Assembly (NCBI GenBank): GCA_020633975.1
Contig: JACKCR010000002.1
Location: 62,001-126,000, forward strand
Length of the DNA stretch: 64,000 nucleotides
Direction: 5' to 3'
DNA from: Candidatus Eiseniibacteriota bacterium
GTDB lineage: Bacteria; Eisenbacteria; RBG-16-71-46; CAIMUX01
Part shown: positions 26,635-35,281 of the stretch, piece after piece
Position numbering within the stretch: position 1 is the first letter of the stretch
How the letters are laid out: each line of letters opens with the position of its first letter
Translations under genes and position numbers: made by a program
The notes under the pieces: model-generated
Told to the model about the DNA's origin: nothing
The model's database searches: none
Seen by the model: only the letters and a program-made list of their open reading frames with translations

Positions 26635-27318
26635 TCATGAGCCGGCTCGGCCGTCTACTTGATCGTCCGCACGCCGTTGGTCTTCCGCGCGGGGACGAGG
26701 GCGCTCGCCGTCTGGTTGGGACGTGGGACTTACAGCGACTTCGTCTTCGACATCTCCGTCTGTCTCTCCCATGTCCTGGGCGATCTCCTTTCGGAGCCAG
26801 GCCCGGGCCAGGAGCCAGTCCCGTTGGATTGTCTTTACCGTCACCCCGAGAACCTCGGCCGTCTCGGCCAGGGTGAGGCCGGCGAAGAAGCGGTACTGGA
26901 CCATGAGGGCGGCGCGTTCACTCAGATGGGAGAGTTTCTCGATCGCCGTGTCGAGTGCGAGGATCTCGTCGGCTCCCTGCTCGTCGAGAGCAATGTCCGC
27001 ATCTTCCAGGGAGACTGGAGCCTGGCCCGAGCCTCGTTTGATCCTCTTCTTGGCCCGCGCATAGTCGACGAGGACGCGGCGCATCGTCCGGCCTGCGACG
27101 AGGAAGAAGTGGGCGCGGTTCTCCGGGGTCAGCTTCTCCTGGCGGGAGAGACGAAGGTACGCCTCGTTGACCAGGGCTGTGGGGTTCAGCGTGTGCGCAC
27201 TCCGCTCGCTCCGCAGGTGGCTGCGGGCGAGTTGACGCAGGTCGTCGTAGAGGAGCGGAATCAGGCGGTCGAGCGCTTGCTCTTCGCCGTCCCGCAACCG
27301 AGACAACCAGTCGGTCAC
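26635..27318 (-). CDS. ECF-type RNA polymerase sigma factor of the kinase-associated group
   Basis: A 227-residue sigma factor. Region 2 reads LIPLLYDDLRQLARSHL with HTLNPTALVNEAYLRL and FFLVAGRTMRRVLVDYAR. Region 4 has LAETAEVLGVTVKTIQRDWLLARAWL, the DNA-binding helix-turn-helix. This pattern is typical of the large ECF group (TIGR02999-like) found beside TPR-containing Ser/Thr kinases. The tail of about 40 residues is charged and low-complexity. The GTG at 27316-27318, preceded by AGAGGA, is chosen because conserved sequence begins there (VTDWLSRLRDGEEQAL). A longer frame to 27423 remains open. The kinase gene follows on the same strand. The divergent adhesin-like gene is a candidate target promoter, by position only. 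Confidence 0.88.
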   Translation of the reverse strand: MTDWLSRLRDGEEQALDRLIPLLYDDLRQLARSHLRSERSAHTLNPTALVNEAYLRLSRQEKLTPENRAHFFLVAGRTMRRVLVDYARAKKRIKRGSGQAPVSLEDADIALDEQGADEILALDTAIEKLSHLSERAALMVQYRFFAGLTLAETAEVLGVTVKTIQRDWLLARAWLRKEIAQDMGETDGDVEDEVAVSPTSQPDGERPRPRAEDQRRADDQVDGRAGS

Positions 27319-27609
27319 CGGTCCTCTGTCCACGGTCTCTTTCGTCTGTCGGGAGTTGGCGGGTTGCGGAAGCCCCTTCGCCGCCGCGTACTCGATTCTC
27401 GCACAAGCACTCCGCCGATCCAACCCGTTGCAGGCCGTGCGGCTGGACGCTCCGGTCGGGTGCCGATCGATCCCGTCTACCGATTTCTCGAACTCGAATG
27501 TCCACTCCTCGGAGGTGGCGTCGCGACAGGCAATCGAGAGGTAGAAACCGATCCAGATCGAGAGGGACGACAGACGGTGCCTGAAGGGCGCAACCGGGAG
27601 GCGACGGAA

Positions 27610-30597
27610 ATGAACTCGAGGAAGAAGAGGGCGGTGCGGAACGGGATCTTCGCGGTCGGACTCCTGCTTGCGGGGAGTCCGGTTGTGGCGGAGACCTACA
27701 CCTGGACGTCACATCTCAATGGACTCTGGTCTCAGGCCGAACGTTGGAGTCCGTCCACGGTGCCGAACGGCCCCACGGCTGACGTGTTCCTGGACGACGA
27801 TCCGCTCCTCGGCGTCACCGCCACGCTCGACTCGGACCGGATGGTGCGCACCCTCGAGATCGGGAACCGAGACGAACTGATCTTCGCCGACGGAAGCGAT
27901 CTCACCGTGGCTGGCCAGACCATCGTGAACCGGTCGAGAGTGACACAGAACGCCAGCACGACGTCGACGAGCCTCCGCGTCGGAGCTCCGGTGCTCACCA
28001 TCACGAACAATGGCACCTGGACCCTGTCCGACAGCCCGTTCAACCGGATCGTCGCACTCAACCCTGGCAACGTACTCGTCAACGACGCGAACCACACGAT
28101 CCGGGGCAGCGGCACGTTCGGCGCCTTCACCGACCTCGGGCTGATCAACCGCGGCCGGATCGAGGCGACCGGCACGAGCCAGATCGGCCTCACCTTCAGT
28201 CTCGGCGATGGCGGGAACGCATCCGGCACCTTCGATCTCGTCAACGAAGGCGAGATCGACGGACTCCAGGAGCCGATGTACTTCGTCGGTCCGCTGCGGA
28301 TCGACAACCGGAACGGCATTCTCTCCACGAACTACAACTCGACCGGTGCCGACATCTTCCTCGACTCGGACGTGTATATCCTCGGAGGCGCCATCGAGCG
28401 GGGCCGGATGGTGATTCCGGATGGCGAGACCGGCGTCGTACTCGAAGACGTGACCGTGCAGAACAACGGGCACGTACAGGTCGACGATGCCGTCGTCAGC
28501 TTCAAGGGAACGATCGGCGTGAGCGAAGACTCCAGCATCGGCCTGAGCTACGGCACCGTGCTGGAAGTCGATGATACGGGCCTCATGTTCGAGGGTGACG
28601 GGGCACTTGGCGGCCAGGGACTTCCGACCATCGGTACCTGCCGGATCGCGAATGCCGACGGACCCAGCGGGTCAGGCCGCGTCGTGAGCCTCTCGGCAGG
28701 CATGCGCTGGGTGGGAGACGGTGTCTTCGGTACGAACGATGGGGTGGGACTCGTGAACCACGGGACCATCAAGACCTACCCGCAGAACTACATCGAGATC
28801 GAGCCCGGCCTCCACACGAACGTGTGGGGCGACTACGACGTGGTCAACGATGGAGTCATCGAGGCGACGAGTGGACAGTCTGGATCCGATTCCGATCCTG
28901 CTACGGTGACGTTCCGTAGAGCCCGCATCGACAATCGTGGCGGCGTCCTCACTTCGGGTCACAACACGACCTACCAGGGACGGATCCTCCTCGGGGACGA
29001 GACGCATCTCTACGGCGGGACCCTTTCCGAGGGAGTGCTCGCGATCGAGACCCCGAACGACGATGCGGTGATCGAAGACCTCACGATCGGTGGAAGCGGA
29101 AACGCGGAAGTTCAGTTGAGCGTCGACGATGAGCTCACGGTGCTTGGCTCACTCACCACGATCAGTTCCGAGTTCGAGTTCGGCGTCCTCGACGTGATCG
29201 GGGGCACGGTCCGGATCGGAAACGGAGGAGTGGACCTCGTGGGCAACGGGAGATTCGCGATAGGCGGAACCTATGAGGCAGGACAGGACATCGAGGGGCG
29301 GATGATCAACGGTGTACCGACGCCGAACCGCGTCACGATCGGCGCAGAGGCGCGGGTGACATCGAGTCGGCCCAATCGGGCGGGACGGATCGGGAACCAC
29401 GACCGACTCGGTATCCACAACCTGGGACTCATGGACGCGGGCAACCAAGGAACGCTCTATCTGGACCCCGGAGACGAAGCAAACGTCCAGGGCCCAATCG
29501 ACCTCCTCAACGAGGGCACGATTCGCGGTGGGCGCGACGGCTTCGCGGCAGCAAACCAGGTCGCGATCCTGAGTGGCGCGTTCCTCAACACGGGGATGGT
29601 CGAGGCGATCGACCAGGGTCAAGTCACGATTTCTCCCGCCGTCGAGAACCTGAGCCGAATGGACAGTGACCTCATCGAAGGCACGTGGAGAGCATCGGGA
29701 GAAGGAGCGCTCGTAGACTTTGGAGGTGGAGTGATCACTTCGATCCGCGAAGGTGCCGCGGTCGAGTTCGACGGATCCGGATCGGACCTAGTTGCGGGTG
29801 GGCAGTCTCTCAGCAATACGGTCGACTACATCGAGGGAACGCTCAGGGCCCGAAGCGGACGGAACCTCGCTCCGTTCTCGGACGTCGTCCTTCCGGGCCG
29901 GCTAGAGCTGAGTGCGAGTTCCGACTACGGTCTCCTCGCAGGCTCCCTGGACCTGACGCTCAGCGGAACCTCTTCCGTATCGGTGGAGATCGAGGGAACC
30001 GGCGAAGAGGAGTACTCCCAGATCCGCTTCTCAGGAGTCGTCACGGTTGGAGGACGCCTCGAGGTGTCCGTAACGGGTGGGATTTGGCCCGCACCGGGCA
30101 ACGAGTATCGAATCGTCGGTGCCGGCCAGTTGATCGGGGCGTTCTCATCGGTCGACCTGCCCGAACTGCCCGGTGGGAGTTGGGTGGTCGACTACCGTGA
30201 AGACGGAGTCGTCCTTCGGGTCATCGAAGCGACCAGTTCGGTGCCGGGCTCCGACTCAGATGGTCCGGCAGACGACGACCTCCCTCCAGTCGCAGGGACA
30301 CCGCTCGAAACTGGGCTGACTTCGGTGAGCCCGAATCCGGCCCTCGCTTCGGGTGATGGCGTCTCGGTCGGCTTCGGTCTCGCTCGAGACAGTGCGGTCC
30401 GAGTCACTGTGTACTCGCTCGACGGACGTCAGGTTGCGACGGTGCTGGACGGACAACGAACCGCTGGGTTCCACGACGTGCGATGGAGCGGGAGGGATGA
30501 CGGCGGTCGGAACCTTGCCGCCGGAGTCTACTTCATGCGCCTCGAAACATCGGAGGGGGTCCGGAAGGCACGCAAGGTCGTGCTGACCGGACGCTAG
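27610..30597 (+). CDS. Large secreted beta-solenoid (autotransporter-passenger-like) protein with FlgD-like C-terminus
   Basis: A 995-residue exported protein with signal peptide (NGIFAVGLLLAGSPVVAE). The first mature segment (YTWTSHLNGLWSQAERWSP) resembles the opening of 'autotransporter-associated beta strand' passengers. About 750 residues of beta-solenoid-like repeats follow, rich in 'LVNEGEIDG', 'IDNRNGILS', 'GVGLVNHGTI' and 'LNEGTIRGG' turns. The last 90 residues are the FlgD-type Ig domain (RWSGRDDGGRNLAAGVYFMR, ending KVVLTGR). There is no barrel domain, so release or surface anchoring would depend on the C-terminal tag rather than autotransport. GGGAGG precedes the ATG by eight bases. 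It is divergent from the sigma/kinase operon and likely acts as an adhesin or surface-layer component; the ligand is unknown. Confidence 0.83.
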   Translation: MNSRKKRAVRNGIFAVGLLLAGSPVVAETYTWTSHLNGLWSQAERWSPSTVPNGPTADVFLDDDPLLGVTATLDSDRMVRTLEIGNRDELIFADGSDLTVAGQTIVNRSRVTQNASTTSTSLRVGAPVLTITNNGTWTLSDSPFNRIVALNPGNVLVNDANHTIRGSGTFGAFTDLGLINRGRIEATGTSQIGLTFSLGDGGNASGTFDLVNEGEIDGLQEPMYFVGPLRIDNRNGILSTNYNSTGADIFLDSDVYILGGAIERGRMVIPDGETGVVLEDVTVQNNGHVQVDDAVVSFKGTIGVSEDSSIGLSYGTVLEVDDTGLMFEGDGALGGQGLPTIGTCRIANADGPSGSGRVVSLSAGMRWVGDGVFGTNDGVGLVNHGTIKTYPQNYIEIEPGLHTNVWGDYDVVNDGVIEATSGQSGSDSDPATVTFRRARIDNRGGVLTSGHNTTYQGRILLGDETHLYGGTLSEGVLAIETPNDDAVIEDLTIGGSGNAEVQLSVDDELTVLGSLTTISSEFEFGVLDVIGGTVRIGNGGVDLVGNGRFAIGGTYEAGQDIEGRMINGVPTPNRVTIGAEARVTSSRPNRAGRIGNHDRLGIHNLGLMDAGNQGTLYLDPGDEANVQGPIDLLNEGTIRGGRDGFAAANQVAILSGAFLNTGMVEAIDQGQVTISPAVENLSRMDSDLIEGTWRASGEGALVDFGGGVITSIREGAAVEFDGSGSDLVAGGQSLSNTVDYIEGTLRARSGRNLAPFSDVVLPGRLELSASSDYGLLAGSLDLTLSGTSSVSVEIEGTGEEEYSQIRFSGVVTVGGRLEVSVTGGIWPAPGNEYRIVGAGQLIGAFSSVDLPELPGGSWVVDYREDGVVLRVIEATSSVPGSDSDGPADDDLPPVAGTPLETGLTSVSPNPALASGDGVSVGFGLARDSAVRVTVYSLDGRQVATVLDGQRTAGFHDVRWSGRDDGGRNLAAGVYFMRLETSEGVRKARKVVLTGR

Positions 30598-30608
30598 CGT
30601 GGACGATG

Positions 30609-30634
30609 GGCCGCTCGGTGTACTCCGGGCGGCC
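30609..30634. terminator. Bidirectional terminator-like hairpin
   Basis: GGCCGCTCGG and CCGGGCGGCC pair over 10 bp with one G-U, around TGTACT, between two convergent genes. There is no T-run, so it may act with Rho. Confidence 0.5.
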
Positions 30635-32265
30635 TATCCCCCGATGTACGGGACGCCATGCAACTTCTCCAGCTCTTCCGGCGTGAGCTGCCGGTCCTCG
30701 GTGGCGACAAGACCCTTTCGCACCGGTGGGTGAGACTGCCAGTACCCGGGCCGGATCCCTGTGGCGATGACTTTGCCGTACAAGTCCTCGGGAATCGCGT
30801 GGTCCATCAGGTAGAGCGCGGTCGGAACGATGTCGAGGAGACCATAGGACTCACCCGCTGGGAGTGGGCCCGGCTGGACGTTCGGACCGGCCATCATGAC
30901 GATCCCATTCATCCGGTGCCAGCCCGAGAGCGACGAACGTGGATCTCCGAAGACGGGGAGCTGGTACCCCTCCTCCGGGTCGCCGAGCGGGACGAAGTAG
31001 CCGTAGGCGGGCGAGATGTCGATGTTCGGACCTGCCTCTGCTTCCTTGCCCACGAAGATCTTCTCCTGTCGTGCGACGAGGTCGAAGGGAGAACGGCCGG
31101 TCGCAGGATCTCGAACCGCTCGTAGGCTCGAAGCCAGCTTCGCTTCGAGCTCTCGTGCCTGCTCGGACGTGCGGGTAGCGCCCGGGTCTCGCTGAATTCG
31201 GCGCACGTAGAGCCGGGCGGCGTCCGACGGATCGACGGAGTAGACGTCATCCGCCTCCTCAGGGCTCAGCCCTGACTCTTCGGTCCGTAGGTAGTTTCCA
31301 GCCCGGAACTCCCGGTGGATCGGCCCGAATCCGTGGTCCGAAAGGACGAGGATGTGCGTGTCTTCAGGGATGAGGGCGAGGAGTTCGCCCAGGAGTTCGT
31401 CGCAGCGCACCCAGAGTTTCTCTATCGATCCGCCGAACCGCGCGGCCAGCTCCGGGTCATAGGCCGGGTTTTCCGGATCGTCGAACTTCCAGTACAGATG
31501 CTGGACGCGGTCCGTCTGCGTGAACACGACCCAGAAGAGTCCCCATCGCTCTTCCTGATAGAGCTTCTTCGCCAGTTCGAAACGCTTCTCTTGGATCTGC
31601 AGAAGCGAGTCTAGAACCGCCTGCTCTTCGCCTTCCGGGAGGCGCATCTCCATCCGATCCCTGAGATAGCCCATCGCTTCGATCTCGGTCCGCCGCTCCT
31701 TCGGCCAAACCCAGTTCTGCTGGTCGAGATGTGGGAACCCACTCACCATGACGCCGTCGACTTCGTCGACTGGATCCGTCATCGGTACGTTGATCACACA
31801 GACGCGCGGTCCCTCGCCCTTGAGGAAGTTCCAGATTGGCTCTGTCCTGCGGCTTCGCGCGGTTTCGGGGACGATGGACGGACTCATGGAGAGTCGCTTC
31901 TGGAAGTCGAAGATCCCGTGTCGGCCCGGGTTGACTCCCGTGGTCGCGGACGTCCAGGCGGGTGGGGAGAGGCATGGCAACACCGAGTTGAGCGGCCCAT
32001 AGGCCGAGCGGCTTCGGAGCGCCGCGAGGTTGGGGAGCTTCCCCGACTCGATCCACGGGTCGATCCGCTCCCAGGTGGCACCGTCGAGTCCGATCACGAC
32101 GACCGACGGTCCCGCCGGCTTGCCGCAGTGACTGAGGCCGAGCACGACGAGGGCGAGGAGGACGGACGTGAAGGACCAGGCGACGAGAGGGCGGCCGGAA
32201 ACCCGGGACGGACGCAGGGACGGATGCTGGGACGGTCGACGGGACGGCGAAGGTGTGGTGCGCAT
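30634..32265 (-). CDS. Alkaline-phosphatase-superfamily enzyme (type I phosphodiesterase/nucleotide pyrophosphatase-like)
   Basis: A 543-residue exported or membrane-anchored hydrolase. VVVIGLDGATWERIDPWIE carries the first metal-binding aspartate. PAWTSATTGVNPGRHGIFDF contains the nucleophile threonine region and the TGxxPxxHG signature. HILVLSDHGFGPIHREF carries the second metal site. This layout is that of the phosphodiesterase/AP superfamily that cleaves phosphate esters of nucleotides, glycans or lipids. The N-terminus is a Ser/Arg/Pro-rich stretch encoded by GGGACGG-like micro-repeats, then a hydrophobic segment (FTSVLLALVVLGLSHC). The cysteine there does not fit a strict lipobox. The ATG at 32263-32265, after AGGGAGA, is preferred. 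The substrate is unknown. Confidence 0.85.
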   Translation of the reverse strand: MRTTPSPSRRPSQHPSLRPSRVSGRPLVAWSFTSVLLALVVLGLSHCGKPAGPSVVVIGLDGATWERIDPWIESGKLPNLAALRSRSAYGPLNSVLPCLSPPAWTSATTGVNPGRHGIFDFQKRLSMSPSIVPETARSRRTEPIWNFLKGEGPRVCVINVPMTDPVDEVDGVMVSGFPHLDQQNWVWPKERRTEIEAMGYLRDRMEMRLPEGEEQAVLDSLLQIQEKRFELAKKLYQEERWGLFWVVFTQTDRVQHLYWKFDDPENPAYDPELAARFGGSIEKLWVRCDELLGELLALIPEDTHILVLSDHGFGPIHREFRAGNYLRTEESGLSPEEADDVYSVDPSDAARLYVRRIQRDPGATRTSEQARELEAKLASSLRAVRDPATGRSPFDLVARQEKIFVGKEAEAGPNIDISPAYGYFVPLGDPEEGYQLPVFGDPRSSLSGWHRMNGIVMMAGPNVQPGPLPAGESYGLLDIVPTALYLMDHAIPEDLYGKVIATGIRPGYWQSHPPVRKGLVATEDRQLTPEELEKLHGVPYIGG

Positions 32266-32416
32266 GAGATCGGCTCTCCCTGGGTCGTTTGAGAGAGCAT
32301 ACCGAACCTGGACGCAATCACGTCCAGAGAAGAGGAGTCGCCCGGCTTTGCACCGGGCGACTCCTACTCTCACGCGATCCGTCGTCGATCACGCGATCAA
32401 TCGTCGGCCATCCCGA

Positions 32417-34438
32417 TCAGTCGATGACCACCGTCTTCTCCGCCTGGGTCCCTTCCTCCGTCTTCAGACGATAGAAGTACACACCTGCGGGAACCCGGTT
32501 GCCTGCGTGATCGGTTCCGTCCCACTCCACGCGGTGGACGCCTGCGGTCGTCTCACCCTCGAACAGCGTGCGGATGGCGCGTCCGTCCGCGGCGAAGACG
32601 CGGAGGTCGGCCGGTCCGGATGCCGGGACCGCGAACTGGATCGTCGCTCCCGCCTGGAGCGGATTCGGTGAACCGGCCACCCACGAGCCTACGGAGCTCA
32701 GTTCATCGCCGACCTCGGCAGCGCCGTTCATGAGCCAGTTGATCACCCGACTCATCGTGGCCTGTCGATCCGCGGCGTTGTCGATCGCCTCGAACCCGAA
32801 GGCGAAGTAGACGACGCGGTACGTGCCGGTGTCGGCCTTGATCGCAGCGTTCCGGTTGGCGTCATAGGTCCAGATCACCGAGGCGAACTCGTCGCCTGGA
32901 TCGATGTCGCTCGGATAGTCCTGGTTGTTGGCTCCGTCACCACCCTGGATGACGAGGTCGATTCCGTCCGAGACGGGATCTCCGGACACACCGTTCAGCG
33001 TGTAGTCGTTGGTGTCGTCGTTGACGAAGATGGCGTGGAGGTAGTTCTGGTACCAGGCGTAGGCATCCCCGCCGGTGTCGTTGAGCTCCCACCCGATATC
33101 CTGTCCGGTGAGGAAGAGCTTGCCGCCGTTGTCGAGGAACGTCCCGAGTGCCGCGCGGTCGCTTTCGTCCAGGGTCGGGAAGGCGAACGCAGTTCCCCAC
33201 ACCACGACTTGGAAGTTGTCCAGCAGCTGGGCCGTTGGCGCTCCGTTCCCGCGGGGCCAGAAGCCATAGCTGATGCTGTTCGCCGCGAGAGCGTCCACGT
33301 AGTAGTTGTCGTGCGTCTCCCCGCCGTCGTCGTCGACGAAGAGGACGTCGAGGTCGTTCGTCATGTACGTGTAGCCGATGGTGCGCGGGAAGTCACCGGG
33401 CCAGTTGTCCTGGGTGAGGGTGACGGTGGCGTTGGCGTAGCCGGAGGAGTTGGGGGTGATGTCGAGATAGAGCTCTGCATACTCGCCCGGACGGAGACTG
33501 GTCGAGAACGTCTCCCCGTAGCAGATCGAGTCATCGCAGAGCGCGCCGATCCAGGTTTCCGATCCCGCGCCCTCCATCGCGACGCTGACGGTATAGGTGT
33601 CCGTCGTCGTGCCCATGTTGTAGACGCGGAACCGATCGTAGGTGTAGGTCCCAACGGCCGGCCCCACCGCGATCCTCTCGCCGAGGGCGTAGTAGCCTAG
33701 GGCGTAGTCTGCGGTCGGGGAGGTGGTCGCCGAGGTCTCGATCCTCTTGTCGTCGTCGTCCTGGATGAAGATGACGACCTCCATCTTCTCCGGAACCCAG
33801 GTCGGGTCGACGTCGAACTGCGCTTGGACGTTTTGGATCTGGCCGAGTGTGCCCACGGTGAGGGCGACATCAGCAGGCATGTCGCGAACGACGTCCTGAT
33901 GCCAGTCGTCGACGCTATCGTAGAACACGTCGTCTTCGGTCACGGCCATCCGGACCCACATGTTCGAGATATCCGCCATGGTTTCCATCACCTCGATGTC
34001 GAAGTCGATGGTTCCGGTGGGCGTCGTGAAGTCGACGGAGTTGACGGTGATCTTGAACGAGGAAGGTTCGGCCAGAGCGTTCTCGATGATCGCCCGGTAG
34101 GGAACGCCATTGATGACGTCGGTACCTGCGCCGACCACGGTCGTCGTTCCGTTCCACCAGCTCGTGGGGAAGCCGGTCAGGCCGTAGTAGCCGTGTCGAG
34201 CGTCGCTCTCAGGGACGGAGAGACCGCCGCTGGAGCCGTAGTAACGGATGGCGTTGAACTCGTTGCGATCGAACCAGAGCTTGTTCGCTTCAATCCCGGA
34301 AGCGGCACGTGGACAGTACACTCACCACGTGGCCGTGCCCATCTCGACGACGACACGCTTCGGGTAGTAGGCGGTCGAGGTGACGGCAAGAGAGGCGAGA
34401 GCCAAGGTTGCCGAGAGGAGGATCAGACCGTTTCTCAT
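32417..34438 (-). CDS. Secreted thioredoxin-like protein with in-frame UGA at the CxxC position (candidate selenoprotein)
   Basis: The 673-residue frame contains one UGA at codon 39 (34322-34324). Upstream is AGGAG six bases before the ATG, a signal peptide (LILLSATLALASLAVTSTA) and YYPKRVVVEMGTATW. After the UGA, VYCPRAASGIEANKLW follows, so the motif is W-U-V-Y-C: a thioredoxin-type C-x-x-C with the first cysteine replaced. GYYGLTGFPTSWWNG carries the cis-proline. The fold resembles Omp28-like or thioredoxin-like exported proteins. Beta-domains and a ThuA-like segment (DVLFVDDDGGE.., GGKLFLTGQDIGWEL) follow, then a FlgD-type C-terminus ending EKTVVID. Termination at the UGA would leave only a 38-residue signal-peptide fragment. 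A SECIS-like hairpin starts 17 nt after it. Alternatives are nonsense mutation or sequencing error. Confidence 0.82.
34286..34304 (-). promoter_or_regulatory. SECIS-like stem-loop downstream of the UGA in the thioredoxin-like gene
   Basis: On the coding strand, CGCTTC-CGGGATT-GAAGCG is a perfect 6-bp stem with a 7-nt loop. G is the second loop base. The loop begins 23 nt after the UGA, within the usual bacterial range. Together with the UxxC context this is the best recoding signal in the window. Confidence 0.6.
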
Positions 34439-34647
34439 TGGGATCTCCTGTAGGGGATGTTGGAGGCCTGGCCCAGCTGATCTGGACGACGCCGCGTGGT
34501 TCGACCACATCCCACAGAAGAGAAGGGACGGCCCAAGAGGTAGGACGGGGCCTGACTACGCCGCCAACGATGGTAGCGACTCGAACCGCGGGCTCCCAGG
34601 ATTGGCTGCGATATACGGGGTATTGCGTACTTCGCTCGGACAACAAG

Positions 34648-35175
34648 CTACCAGTAGCGGTTGCCTTTGAACTCGATCCAGCCGTCCTCGTGGTTGCGTG
34701 AGCCGGCCTTGTGCGTCCAGTGGAGAACACCGCCGCGATCGTTGTACTCGAACTCTCCGCGGATGCGGACTCGGTCGCCCACCTTGGCGGGGACGCGCTC
34801 GGCGAGGTCGATGTTGTGGGCGACGAGCAGCGTGTGGCCGCCCGGAAGTTCGATGATGAACTTCTGGTGCCGGTCGCCCTCTCGGTCGTCGGCGAGAAGG
34901 CGCGTGACCTTGGCTTCGATCTCCGTGACGAATCCGGACTGTCCGCGCCGGAATGCCTCGACGATCCGTGCCTCGCCTTCCGCGTAGGCGTGGGTTGGTG
35001 GGCCGTCCCCACGCTCCGATGGGAGCTGGACTTCCTCCGCGGTGCCGGTGCTTCCGATCTGCGGTCCGCCGGCGCTGGAAGTCGACGCGTCTTCCTGGCC
35101 TCGGTTGAGTTGCAAGATGTAGGCCGCGGCCGCGACGATGACGAGCGCGACCAGTCGGACGAGACGAAACTTCAT
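34648..35175 (-). CDS. DUF3465 family exported protein (OB-fold-like)
   Basis: A 175-residue protein with an N-terminal membrane or signal segment (LVRLVALVIVAAAAYIL). A 70-residue acidic/Ser-Gly linker follows, then the DUF3465 domain. Diagnostic stretches are HQKFIIELPGGHTLLVAHNIDL, VGDRVRIRGEFEYNDRGGVLHWTH and WIEFKGNRYW, an OB-like beta-barrel. The family is found in exported proteins of proteobacteria and has no established function. The ATG at 35173-35175 has only a weak GGGA before it. It lies about 100 nt downstream of the zinc-ribbon gene on the same strand and may be the last gene of the SPFH-zinc ribbon-DUF3465 unit. Confidence 0.8.
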   Translation of the reverse strand: MKFRLVRLVALVIVAAAAYILQLNRGQEDASTSSAGGPQIGSTGTAEEVQLPSERGDGPPTHAYAEGEARIVEAFRRGQSGFVTEIEAKVTRLLADDREGDRHQKFIIELPGGHTLLVAHNIDLAERVPAKVGDRVRIRGEFEYNDRGGVLHWTHKAGSRNHEDGWIEFKGNRYW

Positions 35176-35281
35176 TCCCAGTATCCCCGAATGCGGCGGG
35201 CTTGTTTCGGGCGCCGCGGCCAGGCGCGTTCGACTTCGCAGTGTGGCGAGGCACACGGTCGAAGGTGTGAGTGGCGGCAGT

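Noticed and set aside
26659-27609. An extension of the solenoid protein across the sigma-factor gene
   Set aside because: The frame is open by chance; the signal peptide and ribosome-binding site are at 27610 and the opposite strand encodes a clear ECF sigma factor.
34319-34321. GTG directly after the UGA as an independent start of the thioredoxin-like gene
   Set aside because: No ribosome-binding site lies before it, it would remove the signal peptide and the first half of the redox motif, and a perfect start with AGGAG exists 117 nt upstream in the same frame.
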